Assembly (NCBI GenBank): GCA_021851405.1
Contig: JAJZDW010000003.1
Location: 1 to 64,000 of the forward strand
Reading direction: 5' to 3'
Source: Pseudomonadota bacterium
GTDB taxonomy: Bacteria; Pseudomonadota; Gammaproteobacteria; Steroidobacterales; Steroidobacteraceae
Length of the DNA: 64,000 bases
The position numbers and the translations under genes are program-made. The notes beneath the pieces were generated by a model, which searched no databases, was not told where the DNA came from, and was given only the letters and a program-made list of their open reading frames with translations. Positions 53,949 through 63,867 of the stretch are shown piece by piece. How positions within the stretch are numbered: the stretch's first letter is position 1; each line of letters begins with the position of its first letter.

Positions 53949-55145
53949 TCAGAGGTACTTAAAGAGCGTCAATTGCATCATCGAGGCGTAGGACGCCTGT
54001 GCCGCCTGCAGCGCGAGCTCTTCGGTCGACAGCTGGGTGGTCGCGGCAGCGTAATTGGTGTCCGAAATCTGTGAAATCGTCGTCTGCACCGAGGTCTGCT
54101 GGCTCTGTGCTGCGGTTGCGGAGGTCGAGACGGCATTGATGCGCGCCCCGACCGAGGCCGATACCTGGTCAAAGTTGTTGATGGCACCGTCCATCTGTTG
54201 CAGCGCGGTGTTCAGTTTCGTGGTGATCTGTGCGGAGGTGAGCGTCGATGAGTTCAGAGTGCTGATGGCGCTGGCGATGGTCGAGAACGCACTGGCGGTC
54301 CCGGCAGTCGAGACCGTGAATTGATCGTTGACCGCGGGCGCGCCGCTGAAGGGAAGCTGTGCGCCATTGAAGGCGATGGTGAAGTTACCGCCGGCGTCCG
54401 GCGCGTACGTTCCGGAGGAGACCGTCGTGCCCGAAGCGTTGGTGACCTGGTAGGTGTTGCCCGTGCCGAAGCTCACCGTGTAGTTGCCGGGAACCCACGC
54501 GGACGGATTGGTCAAGGTGCCGGGGCTCAGGGATGCGGTGCCCGTATTGCCGGGCGCGGCGGCGACGGTGAACGTGCCATTGCCGGCCGGGATGTTCATG
54601 AAGACCGCACTGCCGGTGTCACCGGCGGAAATGCTCTGGTCGGCGCTCAGCTGAACCTGATTGACCTCGGCGGCGCCTTGATAGGTGACCGAGGTGCCAT
54701 TCTGTGCGAATGGCTGGGTGCCGCTGGCGTAGCCGCTGAAGAGGTAATTGCCCTGTGCGTCCTGCCGATTGCCAATGCCGACCAGCTGCTGCTGCAGCTG
54801 GGTGAGCTGAGTCGCGATGGCCTGGCGCTGGCTCGCGTTCAACGAGCCGTTGTTCGCCTCGACGAGCAGGCTGCGCGCGCTCTGCAGAGTGTTGGTCGCG
54901 TCGCTCAGGGCCTGGGTTTCCAGGCTCAGACTCGTGTTCGCGAGGGTGCCGTTCGTGACATATTGTTGCGAGGCGGACAGCTGCGTATTCAGCTGTATGA
55001 CCTCGGACATGCCGACCGGATTGCCGGCCGCGGACTGGAACTGCTTGCCGGTGGACAGCTGCGTCTGCGTTTTCGCCATCGCAGTCTGCAGCGCTTCCAT
55101 CTGGTTCGCGGCATTCATCTGAAAGGACAATGTCGAGATGGTCAC
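53949..55145 (-). CDS. flgL: Flagellar hook-associated protein 3
   Basis: A 398-residue junction protein between hook and filament, flagellin-like at both ends (MTISTLSFQMNAANQMEALQTAMAKTQTQLSTGKQFQSAAGNPVG, and DTNYAAATTQLSTEELALQAAQASYASMMQLTLFKYL). The middle is variable. Its GTG start at 55145 is four bases after the flgK stop. It ends the flg operon, and the sigma-28 flagellin promoter follows in the next gap. Confidence 0.93.
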   Translation of the reverse strand: MTISTLSFQMNAANQMEALQTAMAKTQTQLSTGKQFQSAAGNPVGMSEVIQLNTQLSASQQYVTNGTLANTSLSLETQALSDATNTLQSARSLLVEANNGSLNASQRQAIATQLTQLQQQLVGIGNRQDAQGNYLFSGYASGTQPFAQNGTSVTYQGAAEVNQVQLSADQSISAGDTGSAVFMNIPAGNGTFTVAAAPGNTGTASLSPGTLTNPSAWVPGNYTVSFGTGNTYQVTNASGTTVSSGTYAPDAGGNFTIAFNGAQLPFSGAPAVNDQFTVSTAGTASAFSTIASAISTLNSSTLTSAQITTKLNTALQQMDGAINNFDQVSASVGARINAVSTSATAAQSQQTSVQTTISQISDTNYAAATTQLSTEELALQAAQASYASMMQLTLFKYL

Positions 55146-55149
55146 GGCG

Positions 55150-57045
55150 TTACCCGACGGCTTGGATGAGGGAGGTAAACATCTGATTCGACATGGAAAT
55201 GACCTGCGCCATGGCCTGGTAGGCCTGCTGGTAGCGCAGCATGTCGGCGGCCTGCTGATCGAGGTTCACCCCCGTGGCGTTGCTGCGGGCGGTGGTCGCT
55301 TCTTGGTTGACGGTCTGCTGCGCCGAGGCGTTGTTTTGCGCCTGCTGGGTGAGGACACCGACCTGGCTGACGAGGTTCGTCGACACGTCGGTCACGGAGG
55401 CCGTGCCGCCAGCGAGCGCCTTGGAGGACAGCCCACCGATCATGGCGAGAATGTTGCTGTTGTCGCCGGTGTTCGCCGTGCTGTTCGGACTGACGGTGAA
55501 CGTATCGTTGGCCGCCGGCGTGCCGGTCAAGGTGACCTGCTGTCCGTTGAAGCTGATCGGGGTACCGCTGGTATAGGTGCCAGAGGTGACCGTGGTGGCG
55601 CCGTTCGTGACCGTGTACTGCGTGGGGCTGCTGAAGGTCACCGTGTACGTGCCCGCGACATAATTCGCCGGGCTGGTCACACCCGCCGAGCCGACCGTGC
55701 CGCTACCCGTGTTCGCCGCGCCGGCGCTCGCCTGCACCAGCGAGGCTGCAGCGACTTGGGACGGGTCGGTGAGCTGCATGGTGAGGCCGGCGGTCGCCCC
55801 GGCGGTCGGTGAAATCTGGTAGCTGTCGTTCGCGGCAGGGGTTCCGCTGATGACGAAGGACATGCCGGCGGCGGTGAAGGGATTCGCGGCGGTCCCGCTG
55901 CCGGTCATGGCGAGGGCTTGTCCGGTGGTCGTGTCCTTCAGTTGCCAGCTGCCGCCGGCGTATTGCAACTGGTAGGTGTCCGTGCTCAGCTGGCTGAGAG
56001 AGGTGCGGCTGGCACTGATCGTCGCACTGCCGGCATTCCCGCTGGCCGGAAGGACCTGGACGCCACCGACGGTGAACATGGGCTGCCCGGCGGTGCCGTT
56101 GAGGGTCATGCCGCTGGTCTGTTGCTGATTGACCAGCGTCGCCACCGCCACACTGATCTGACCGAGCGCACTCTGGGTCGGGTCCAGCACCTGGCTGCGG
56201 GCACTCAGCAGGCCGCCGAGCTCCCCGCCACTCATCTCGGTGGTGAGGTTCGTGACGCCCGTAGAGCTCTGGATGCCGATACCGAGTTCGGTCGGATTGT
56301 AAGTGCCCGGAAGTGTGCTGAGCTGCTGGGCGGTGCCGCTCGAGACGAGTGCCTGCCCGTTGCCGATGTACACGTTCGTCATGCCGTTCGATTGGGGAAC
56401 GGTTTGAACGGAGATGTATTTGCTCAGCTGGTCGATCATCGTGCCGCGCTGATCGAGCAGCTGATTGGGGGTCTGTCCGCTCGCTGATGCGGTGGCAATC
56501 TGCTGGTTCAGGTTTGCGATATTGGTCGAGAGCGTATTGATCTGCGACACATCGTTCGCGATCTGGGACTCGAGTTGCGAGCCGTATTGGTTGATCTGCG
56601 AGTCGTAGCTCTGCAACTGCTGGGCGAGTGCCTGGCCCTGATTGAGCAGCGCCTGGCGCGCGGGTGTCGAGCTCGGGGAGGTTGAAACCGTCTGCAGGGA
56701 ATTGACGAAGTTCTGCAGACTCGTCGAAAGGCCGGTGGTCGAGTCGCTCAGCATGTTGTCGATCTGCTGGGCTTGCGTGGCGAGCGTATTGAAGCTCGAG
56801 TAGCTCGACTGCGAGGAGCGCACCTGCTGGGTCAGCTGAGTGCTGTAGGCGCGCGTGATGCTCTGCACCGCGACGCCGCCACCACTGAAGCCCGAGCCGG
56901 TGAACTGGCCGGGCTGTTCGACAAGGTTGGCCGTCTCGACGCTGTAGCCCGGGGTCGCGGAATTGGAGATATTGTTGCTGGTGACGTCGAGGGCCTGCTG
57001 GAACGCGAGCAGGCCAGAGACGCTGGTGGAAAGCAGGTCAGCCAT
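55150..57045 (-). CDS. flgK: Flagellar hook-associated protein 1
   Basis: A 631-residue hook-filament junction protein. The N-terminal rod/hook motif is MADLLSTSVSGLLAFQQALDVTSNNISNSATPGYSVETANLVE, and the C-terminus is GVNLDQQAADMLRYQQAYQAMAQVISMSNQMFTSLIQAVG. The middle has repeated Gly/Thr-rich segments. The first residues MADLLSTSVSGLLAFQ and the NxxNxxTPGY element are diagnostic. It starts 12 bases after the flgJ stop. Confidence 0.95.
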   Translation of the reverse strand: MADLLSTSVSGLLAFQQALDVTSNNISNSATPGYSVETANLVEQPGQFTGSGFSGGGVAVQSITRAYSTQLTQQVRSSQSSYSSFNTLATQAQQIDNMLSDSTTGLSTSLQNFVNSLQTVSTSPSSTPARQALLNQGQALAQQLQSYDSQINQYGSQLESQIANDVSQINTLSTNIANLNQQIATASASGQTPNQLLDQRGTMIDQLSKYISVQTVPQSNGMTNVYIGNGQALVSSGTAQQLSTLPGTYNPTELGIGIQSSTGVTNLTTEMSGGELGGLLSARSQVLDPTQSALGQISVAVATLVNQQQTSGMTLNGTAGQPMFTVGGVQVLPASGNAGSATISASRTSLSQLSTDTYQLQYAGGSWQLKDTTTGQALAMTGSGTAANPFTAAGMSFVISGTPAANDSYQISPTAGATAGLTMQLTDPSQVAAASLVQASAGAANTGSGTVGSAGVTSPANYVAGTYTVTFSSPTQYTVTNGATTVTSGTYTSGTPISFNGQQVTLTGTPAANDTFTVSPNSTANTGDNSNILAMIGGLSSKALAGGTASVTDVSTNLVSQVGVLTQQAQNNASAQQTVNQEATTARSNATGVNLDQQAADMLRYQQAYQAMAQVISMSNQMFTSLIQAVG

Positions 57046-57057
57046 ACTTCACGGCCC

Positions 57058-58026
57058 TCAGAGCGATCGACTGCTAGTAGTCATCGGCGGAACGGCGGCA
57101 ACCTTGAGGGGGCCTGCGTCCATTGGGGCCGAAAGCGTGTGCGTTAGCGTTGCGGCGACTTCGGTGAGCTTACGGGCATAATTCGGGTCGGTGGCGTAGC
57201 CGCCTTGCTGCAGGGCGGTGGCGAAGGCGCCGACGTTGTCGCCCGTGCCCAGGGCCCCCGCGTAGCGCGGATTGCCGCTGAGCAACGCGGTGTAGTCCTG
57301 GAAGCACTGGCTGCAGCTGCCATAGGCGCGGAACTGCGCCTGGGTCGAGGTATCGATGCCGTTGCGGTACTCATGGGTGCCGCTGGTGACGCTCGAGCCG
57401 CTCCAGGCGCCGCTCGCCTTGATTCCAAAGAGATTATTGCTGGTCGTGCCGGTTGCGGTGCGCGGCAAATTGCGCCCCCAGTCGGTCTCGAGCGCGGCCT
57501 GGGCAATGAGGCTCACCGGGCTCACGCCGAGCTGGCGCGCCGCGCGCTGCGCATCGGGCCAGAGCGAGCGGGCGAAGGCGGTTTGCTGGGCCGCGTTCAC
57601 CGGAGCGAGGTGCTTCTCGCCGGTCGTGGCGGACGGGGAGGGCGTCGCGGCGGGCACTGCAAGGCCCGAGACCGAAGACTTCGCGCCGGCGCCGCCACCG
57701 GCTGCAGGCGTGCCGGCGGCCGACCATTGGCGGCGCAGCTGCTGCACGAGCATTTCGGCCAGGCCGAACGTGTGGGTCTTGCTGAGCTGGACCGAGAGCT
57801 GCTGGTCGTAGAGATCCTGATACATGCGCTGCTGCGAGGAGCCGAACAGCGGATCTTTGAAGTTCGCGTCCTGAGCGCTCTTGAGCATCATGCCGATGAA
57901 CAGACTCTCGAACTGCTGCGCGGCTGCGCGCAGTGCCTTTGGGTTGTGCGCGGCCGCCTCGCTCTTCAGCGTCGCCAGCGACTGAGCATCCGCAAACAGG
58001 CCCGGGTCTGTGATCGGCAGCGTCAT
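57058..58026 (-). CDS. flgJ: Flagellar rod-capping protein / peptidoglycan hydrolase
   Basis: A 322-residue two-domain protein. The N-terminal rod cap (about 25-100) has [50 protein letters not shown] Gly/Ala/Pro linker leads to a C-terminal glucosaminidase (about 145-300) with catalytic Glu in [10 protein letters not shown] and [11 protein letters not shown]. It opens the peptidoglycan for the growing rod. Its ATG overlaps the flgI stop (ATGA), so translation is coupled. Confidence 0.94.
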   Translation of the reverse strand: MTLPITDPGLFADAQSLATLKSEAAAHNPKALRAAAQQFESLFIGMMLKSAQDANFKDPLFGSSQQRMYQDLYDQQLSVQLSKTHTFGLAEMLVQQLRRQWSAAGTPAAGGGAGAKSSVSGLAVPAATPSPSATTGEKHLAPVNAAQQTAFARSLWPDAQRAARQLGVSPVSLIAQAALETDWGRNLPRTATGTTSNNLFGIKASGAWSGSSVTSGTHEYRNGIDTSTQAQFRAYGSCSQCFQDYTALLSGNPRYAGALGTGDNVGAFATALQQGGYATDPNYARKLTEVAATLTHTLSAPMDAGPLKVAAVPPMTTSSRSL

Positions 58027-59171
58027 ATCACGATCAGCTGCGCGTGCAGCGCGCCTGCCTGTCGCAGCGCTTCGAGGATGGCGACCAGGTCGCTCGGGGT
58101 CGCGCCGACGGAATTCACCGCACGCACGATCTGGTCCAGGTTCACACCGGCCGGGAATTTGAACATGTGTGCCTTCTGCTGGCGAACCTCGATCGAGCTG
58201 TGCGGCACCACCGTCGTGCTGCCGGCGGCGAACGGATTCGGCTGACTCACCCCGTAGTTCTCGGTAATGGTCACCGACAGTGAGCCGCTCGAGACCGCCG
58301 CGGGCATGACTTTGACCTGGGCACTGATGACCACGGTGCCGGTGCGCGAATTGATGATCACGCGCGCCGGCGGGGTTCCCGGAGCGACGCTGAGATTTTG
58401 CAGTGCCGCGACATAGGCGGTGCGCTGCCCAGGATTCATCGGCGCACGCACCCGGATCGAAACCGAATCGAGAGCCTCGGCAGTCCCGGTCCCAAAGGTC
58501 TTGTTGATGACCTGGGTCAGGCGAGTCGCGGTCGTGAAGCTCGGCGTGTCGAGGTTCAGCGTCACGAACGGTTGTGCGTCGAAGTCGGTCGGAACCGATC
58601 GCTCGACCGTGGCGCCGTTGGGAATCGACCCGCTGCTCGGAATATTGACGGTGATGCTCGAGCCGTCCGCACCCTGGGCCGCGAATCCATTGACCAGCAC
58701 ACTGCCCTGCGCCATGGCATACACCTGGCCGTCGGCGCCATGCAAGGGCGTCATGATCAGGCTCCCGCCGCGCAGGCTGGTCGCGTTGCCGATCGAGGAG
58801 ACCGTGATGTCGATCGTCTGGCCGGGTTGCGCGAACGGCGGCAGCGTGGCGTGGACCGTGACGGCGGCCACGTTCTTCAGCTGCGGATTGGTGTTGGCCG
58901 GGATGCGTACGCCGAACTTCTCCAGCATGTTCTCGATGCTCAGCACCGTGAAGGGCGTCTGGGTGGTCTGATCCCCCGTGCCGTCCAGGCCGACGACCAG
59001 GCCGTAACCGACCAGCTGGTTGCCGCGTACCCCGGCCACCGAAGCCAGATCGCGGACCCGTTCGGCATGAGCGGTGCCGCAGGCGACCAGCAGCGCGATG
59101 AGTGTCAGCGCGAGATACGCTCTGATCAGCGCGGTGTAGCTCGGTTCCCAGGTGCGGTCCGTCTTGGTCAC
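58023..59171 (-). CDS. flgI: Flagellar P-ring protein
   Basis: A 382-residue periplasmic P-ring subunit. The signal peptide is about 1-36 ([17 protein letters not shown]), followed by the diagnostic [39 protein letters not shown] and later [28 protein letters not shown]. The C-terminus ends [20 protein letters not shown]. The start codon is GTG 59171. It lies 12 bases after flgH and overlaps flgJ by four bases. Confidence 0.95.
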   Translation of the reverse strand: MTKTDRTWEPSYTALIRAYLALTLIALLVACGTAHAERVRDLASVAGVRGNQLVGYGLVVGLDGTGDQTTQTPFTVLSIENMLEKFGVRIPANTNPQLKNVAAVTVHATLPPFAQPGQTIDITVSSIGNATSLRGGSLIMTPLHGADGQVYAMAQGSVLVNGFAAQGADGSSITVNIPSSGSIPNGATVERSVPTDFDAQPFVTLNLDTPSFTTATRLTQVINKTFGTGTAEALDSVSIRVRAPMNPGQRTAYVAALQNLSVAPGTPPARVIINSRTGTVVISAQVKVMPAAVSSGSLSVTITENYGVSQPNPFAAGSTTVVPHSSIEVRQQKAHMFKFPAGVNLDQIVRAVNSVGATPSDLVAILEALRQAGALHAQLIVI

Positions 59172-59183
59172 GTTGGTCGTCTC

Positions 59184-59876
59184 TTAGAAGGGCAGCCAGG
59201 GGCTATTGAAGAAGCGTGACAGCAGGCCGGGCTGATTGGCATCGGCGAGCGCACCGGTCTGCCCGTAGGCGATCTGTGCATCGGCGACCTGCTGCGACGA
59301 GATGGTGTTGTCCGGGGCGATGTCGATCGGGCGGATGATCCCCTGCAGACGCACATACTCCTCGCCCTGGTTGATTTGCACGAGCTTCTGGCCGCGCACG
59401 ACCAGGTTGCCATTCGGCAGGCGTTTCACGACGGTGACCGTGATCGCACCGATCAGGCTGTCGCTTTGCTTGCTATCGCCGGCGCCGCTGAAGGTATTGC
59501 CGTTGTTGATGGTGCCGCTGAGGAACGATGAGCCGTGATAAGTCATCGGAATTCCGAGCAGCGACGGAGCGGAGAGAGAGTCCTTGGTGGTCTTGGAGGT
59601 GTCGGTCTGCGAGCTCTTCTGTGCGCTGGTCGACTCCTGCAGCAAGATGGTGACGATGTCGCCCACGCTGTGGGCCGTGGCATTTTCGAACAATCCGGCG
59701 TCGTAGCCCGGATGGAATATCGCGCCATCGGCCGACGGGGTCGGCATCTGCGGCATGTCGAATGCCTGATCGTAATGCAGCGTCTTCTGCGTGGCGCAGG
59801 CGCAGAGCACACATGCGCCGAGCAGGGCGGGCAACAATTGCAGCGTGGGTCGGAGAACTTTCACGATCTTCCTCAC
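59184..59876 (-). CDS. flgH: Flagellar L-ring lipoprotein
   Basis: A 230-residue outer-membrane L-ring subunit. A lipoprotein signal with a lipobox-like ACVLCAC precedes Cys29 or nearby. Later motifs are [62 protein letters not shown] and the end FFNSPWLPF. The GTG start at 59876 overlaps the flgG stop by four bases, so translation is coupled. Confidence 0.94.
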   Translation of the reverse strand: MRKIVKVLRPTLQLLPALLGACVLCACATQKTLHYDQAFDMPQMPTPSADGAIFHPGYDAGLFENATAHSVGDIVTILLQESTSAQKSSQTDTSKTTKDSLSAPSLLGIPMTYHGSSFLSGTINNGNTFSGAGDSKQSDSLIGAITVTVVKRLPNGNLVVRGQKLVQINQGEEYVRLQGIIRPIDIAPDNTISSQQVADAQIAYGQTGALADANQPGLLSRFFNSPWLPF

Positions 59877-60658
59877 ATGTTCTGGGTCGCGTACTGCAGC
59901 ATCTGCGAAACCGTCGAGATCGCCTTGGAGTTCATCTCGTAGGCGCGCTGCGTCTCGATCATGTTCACCAGGGACTCCACCACGTTCACATTCGATGCTT
60001 CGAGCTCGCCCTGACCGATGGTGCCGAGTCCGCTCGAACCCGGATTGCCGGTCTGCGGGGAGCCGCTCGATGCCGACTGCAGCAGCAAGTTATTGCCGAC
60101 GGGCTGAAGGCCGGTCGGATTGATGAAATTTGCCAGCTGGATCTGGCCGACCTGGGTGGGCGCGCTTTGCCCCGGCAGCAGGACGCTCACGGTCCCGTCC
60201 GTCCCGACGGTGACGCTCTGGGCACCCTGGGGGATCGTGATTCCCGGCTGCACGACGTAGCCGCTGGCGGTGACCAGCTGGCCTTGCGCGTTCACCTGGA
60301 AGCTGCCGTCGCGGGTGTACGCCAAGGTGCCGTCCGGCATCTGGATCTGAAAGAAGCCCTGACCCTGAACGGCCATGTCGAGCGGATTGCCGGTCTGGGT
60401 GAGGCTGCCCTGGCTGTAGTTCTTCTCGGTCGCCACCAGACGTACGCCGGTGCCGATCGACAGTCCCGAGGGCGACTGTGTCGACTGCGTCGTGTTCGCG
60501 CCGACCTGCCCCTTGTTCTGGTAGAGCAGATCCTCAAAGACTGCGCGGTCGCGCTTGAATCCCGTGGTGTTCACGTTCGCCAAGTTATTGGCGATGACCG
60601 ACATTTCGGTGTTCTGCGCATCAAGACCGGTTTTGGCGGCCCACAGTGCTGCGTCCAT
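59873..60658 (-). CDS. flgG: Flagellar distal rod protein
   Basis: A 261-residue rod protein, near the standard 260. It starts [47 protein letters not shown] and ends [39 protein letters not shown], both diagnostic. The central DmsB-like part has [24 protein letters not shown]. It lies 26 bases after flgF and overlaps flgH. Confidence 0.96.
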   Translation of the reverse strand: MDAALWAAKTGLDAQNTEMSVIANNLANVNTTGFKRDRAVFEDLLYQNKGQVGANTTQSTQSPSGLSIGTGVRLVATEKNYSQGSLTQTGNPLDMAVQGQGFFQIQMPDGTLAYTRDGSFQVNAQGQLVTASGYVVQPGITIPQGAQSVTVGTDGTVSVLLPGQSAPTQVGQIQLANFINPTGLQPVGNNLLLQSASSGSPQTGNPGSSGLGTIGQGELEASNVNVVESLVNMIETQRAYEMNSKAISTVSQMLQYATQNM

Positions 60659-60684
60659 AGAAGTACCCTCGTGCTATCGCGTGA

Positions 60685-61425
60685 TCAACCGGGCTGCAGC
60701 AGCTGGCTCGCTGCGCTCGAGTTGCTCTTGACGCTCTTCATGACCTTGACCTGCAGATCCCAGCTGCGGGCGAGGTCGATCATGTTCACCATCGCGTTGG
60801 CGACGTCGACATTGCTCGACTCAAGCACCCCGGAGGAAAGTTTCACGGTCGCATCGGCCGGTGCCGGCTTGCCGCTCACCGTGACGAACATGCCGTTTCC
60901 GCCGCGCACCAGGCTGGTCGGCGGAGGATTGACCAGCTTGATGCGCCCGAGCGTGACCAGGGTGTCTGGGCTCTGGCCGAGCGGGACGGCAGAAACCGTG
61001 CCGTCGGAGCCGATCTTGATCGAAGCGCTCGGCGGCACACTGATCGGCCCGCTGTCACCGAGGACGAGCTGGCCGGTGCTGGTCACCAGCATGCCGTTCG
61101 CTTCAACACGCAAATCCCCGTTGCGTGTGTAAGCCTCCTGGCCGTTCGGGCCCTGGACGGCGATGAACCCCTGGCCCTGCACGGCCACATCGAGTGGACG
61201 GCCGGTGGTGATCATCGATCCGGAGGCATCGTTCCATCCGCTGGAGTTGCTGGTGGCATAAACGCGCGAAGCATAGCCGCTGCCTTCGACCGCTTGGCTC
61301 TGGAACGCGGACAGCTCGGCCTTGAAGCCGGTGGTGTTGACGTTCGCCAGGTTGAAGTTGTTGACAGCCTGGGCGTTTAGGACCTCCTTCGCCCCGGTCA
61401 TCGCCACATACAGCGCCTTGTTCAC
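60685..61425 (-). CDS. flgF: Flagellar proximal rod protein FlgF
   Basis: A 246-residue rod subunit starting [41 protein letters not shown], with QGQGFIAVQGPNGQEAYTRNGDL in the middle and SSNVDVANAMVNMIDLARSWDLQVKVMKSV at the end. The start codon is GTG 61425. It sits between flgE and flgG in the normal order. Confidence 0.95.
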   Translation of the reverse strand: MNKALYVAMTGAKEVLNAQAVNNFNLANVNTTGFKAELSAFQSQAVEGSGYASRVYATSNSSGWNDASGSMITTGRPLDVAVQGQGFIAVQGPNGQEAYTRNGDLRVEANGMLVTSTGQLVLGDSGPISVPPSASIKIGSDGTVSAVPLGQSPDTLVTLGRIKLVNPPPTSLVRGGNGMFVTVSGKPAPADATVKLSSGVLESSNVDVANAMVNMIDLARSWDLQVKVMKSVKSNSSAASQLLQPG

Positions 61426-61445
61426 GTGCGTCTCTCAGTGCCGGA

Positions 61446-62660
61446 TCAGATGCGCAGAATTGCCTGCGTCACCTGGTTGGCCGTATTGATCATCTGCGCA
61501 TTGGCCTGGAAATCACGTTGCGCCGTGATCATGTTCACCAGCTGCGCGGTCACGTTCACGTTCGATTGCTCGAGCGCACCGGATTGAATGGTGCCGAAGC
61601 CGGATCCGCCGGCGACACCGTGGACCGCAGCTCCAGACGAGAATGTCTCCTGCCACTGCGTGTTGCCGGTCTGCGCCAGTCCCTGCGGATTGGCGAAGTT
61701 GGCCAGCGCGACCTCACCGAGCGTCTTTGACTGACCGTTGGTGAAATTCGCCTCGACGACGCCGGTCTGGCTGATGTTGATGCCGGTGAGACTGCCGGTC
61801 GTATAGCCGTTTTGCGCCACCGCGTTGACGCCAAAGCTGTCGCCATACTGGGTGGAGGTGCCGAAGTTGAACGCGATGTTCATCGCGCTGGCGCCAGTGG
61901 AGGGCGTGTAGGGGCCGAAATTGACCTGGCCGTTCGCCGGCGTCGTCAGCGTTCCGGCCGACGAATACGTCAGGGTCTGTGGCGAGCCGACTGCATTGCC
62001 GTCGACGTAAAGCTGAGCGTTCCAAGTGTTCGCCGCGCTGCCTTTGACGAAGTACACCTGGGCCGTGTGCGCGGCTCCGAGGGAGTCATAGACCGTGAGC
62101 GACGTAGTGTTGTTGTAGCTCGTCGGATCGCTCGGATTGAACGTGGTGGTCGTCGGGACCGTGGCGTTCGAGGGCAAATTGAGCGTGAGGTTTGCGGTGG
62201 TGGTGGCCTGCGGCGCGACCTGCGAGGTCGTGAGCTGCAGGTCGGAGAGGCCGCCGGTATTGAAGCCGCCGGTGCTGAGGGCGGAGAAGCCCTGCACTCG
62301 ATCGCCGGAGGCGGTGACCAGGTAGCCATTGGCGTCGACCTGGAACGCGCCGTTGCGGGTGTAGGAGAGCGCACCGTTATTGCTCACGACGAAGAACCCG
62401 TTGCCGCTCAGGGCTAGATCCAGGTTATTCGACGTGGAATTGATGTTGCCCTGGGTGAACTGCTGGGCGATCTCTGAGGTCGCCACGCCGTTGCCGATGG
62501 CGGTCTGGGAGACTCCCTGCTGGGTCTGGGCAAACAGGCTCGAGAACTCCGCGCGCGATTGCTTGAAGCCGACCGTATCGACGTTGGCGATATTGTTGGC
62601 GGTCGTATTCAGGTCCGAGTTCGCGGCGTTGATGCCGGAAAGGGCAAGTGCAAATGGCAT
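61446..62660 (-). CDS. flgE: Flagellar hook protein
   Basis: A 404-residue hook subunit. The start is MPFALALSGINAANSDLNTTANNIANVDTVGFKQSRAEFSSLFAQ and the end is ALEQSNVNVTAQLVNMITAQRDFQANAQMINTANQVTQAILRI. Central domains are Thr/Ser/Gly-rich (NLTLNLPSNATVPTTTTFNPSDPTSYNNTTSLTVYDSLGAAH). AGGAG lies nine bases before the ATG. It follows flgD by 12 bases. Confidence 0.96.
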   Translation of the reverse strand: MPFALALSGINAANSDLNTTANNIANVDTVGFKQSRAEFSSLFAQTQQGVSQTAIGNGVATSEIAQQFTQGNINSTSNNLDLALSGNGFFVVSNNGALSYTRNGAFQVDANGYLVTASGDRVQGFSALSTGGFNTGGLSDLQLTTSQVAPQATTTANLTLNLPSNATVPTTTTFNPSDPTSYNNTTSLTVYDSLGAAHTAQVYFVKGSAANTWNAQLYVDGNAVGSPQTLTYSSAGTLTTPANGQVNFGPYTPSTGASAMNIAFNFGTSTQYGDSFGVNAVAQNGYTTGSLTGINISQTGVVEANFTNGQSKTLGEVALANFANPQGLAQTGNTQWQETFSSGAAVHGVAGGSGFGTIQSGALEQSNVNVTAQLVNMITAQRDFQANAQMINTANQVTQAILRI

Positions 62661-62672
62661 GGTGGTGGCTCC

Positions 62673-63374
62673 TTACATGACCTGGCTGACGGCGCTCAGG
62701 GGCAGCGATCCGCCGTTGGTGTTCAGTGTCAGACTGTTCGTCGACGGATCGAGCGTTACGCTGTTGACCTGGTAGGCGAGTTCTGGGGTGAGCGAGGACT
62801 GCGTGCCGTTCGTGGTCGCAGCAATACTGAAGTTGTACGTACCGGCGGGGGCGGCACCGCCGGAGTTCGTCGTGCCGTCCCAGGTAAATGGGGTGACGCC
62901 GTTCTGCGGAGCGACCGAAAACGTGCGAACCAGCTGGCCGCTTGCGTCGGTCACCTGCACCGTGAGGGCGGTGGTACCGGCCGGAACGTTGACGGCGCCG
63001 GTGATGCTTCCGCCGGCGGAGAGTCCGGCGGAGCTTCCCGATGCGATGACGGTGTGGCCGATCAGATTGGTGCCGCTCATGATCTGTGCGGAGGACATGG
63101 AATTCGACAACGCACTCATCGAGTTCGACATGCTGCTGATGCCGCTCACTTCGCTCAATGCCGAGAACTCGTTGACGAACTGGCTCGGATTGGTCGGTTG
63201 GGTGGGGTCCTGATTTTGCATCTGGGTCACCAGCAGCTGCAGGAAGTCGTTCTGCGTGAGCGCGAGCGAGCTATTGGCACTGCCGGCTGATGTGCTGTTG
63301 CTGGAGCTGCTCGCCGCCGCAGCCGCGTTCGCGGCTGTTTGGGAGGCGTACGCGCTGATGGAGTTGTATGACAT
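62673..63374 (-). CDS. flgD: Flagellar hook-capping protein
   Basis: A 233-residue hook-assembly scaffold. The N-terminal core is LALTQNDFLQLLVTQMQNQDPTQPTNPSQFVNEFSALSEVSGI, followed by the FlgD Ig-like domain (AVNVPAGTTALTVQVTDASGQLVRTF, then VTPFTWDGTTNSGGAAPAGTYNFSI). It caps the hook while FlgE is added and is not kept in the finished organelle. It lies between flgC and flgE. Confidence 0.95.
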   Translation of the reverse strand: MSYNSISAYASQTAANAAAAASSSSNSTSAGSANSSLALTQNDFLQLLVTQMQNQDPTQPTNPSQFVNEFSALSEVSGISSMSNSMSALSNSMSSAQIMSGTNLIGHTVIASGSSAGLSAGGSITGAVNVPAGTTALTVQVTDASGQLVRTFSVAPQNGVTPFTWDGTTNSGGAAPAGTYNFSIAATTNGTQSSLTPELAYQVNSVTLDPSTNSLTLNTNGGSLPLSAVSQVM

Positions 63375-63403
63375 TGCTGTGGTTCCCGGTGCGGCGTGTG
63401 GGG

Positions 63404-63838
63404 TTAGATCTGGGCGAGTTTCAAGGTGTCGATGGCCAAGGTCTTCGAGGTGTTGAGGACCTGGGCGTCGTTCTGGTACGAGCGGGATGCGGAAATCATG
63501 TCCACCATCTGCTCGACGACGTTGACGTTCGAGGAGTAGACGTAGCCCTTGGCGTCCGCCATGGGGTTGCCGGGCTCATATCGGGCGGTGACTGGGGCGT
63601 TGCTTTGGACGATGCCGTCGACGGCCACGGAGGCGTTGGCGCCCTGAAGGGTCGCCGGCGCGCCCGGGGCGAGCGCGGCTTGTACGGCCTGGAAGACCGG
63701 AAAGCGCGCTTTGTAGGCGGTGCTCGCGCTGCTGCTGACGCTGTCGGCGTTGGCGAGGTTGCTGGCGACGGTATTCAATCGAACCGATTCGGCGGACATG
63801 CCCGAACCGGCGATGTTGAAGATATTGAAGAGTGCCAT
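63404..63838 (-). CDS. flgC: Flagellar proximal rod protein FlgC
   Basis: A 144-residue rod subunit, slightly longer than the E. coli form (134). It begins MALFNIFNIAGSGMSAESVRLNTVASNLANADSVSSSASTAYKARFPVFQAV and ends YVYSSNVNVVEQMVDMISASRSYQNDAQVLNTSKTLAIDTLKLAQI, both diagnostic. It lies 29 bases after flgB. Confidence 0.95.
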   Translation of the reverse strand: MALFNIFNIAGSGMSAESVRLNTVASNLANADSVSSSASTAYKARFPVFQAVQAALAPGAPATLQGANASVAVDGIVQSNAPVTARYEPGNPMADAKGYVYSSNVNVVEQMVDMISASRSYQNDAQVLNTSKTLAIDTLKLAQI

Positions 63839-63867
63839 GACAAGCCTGCGAAGGTCGGTGGTGGGGG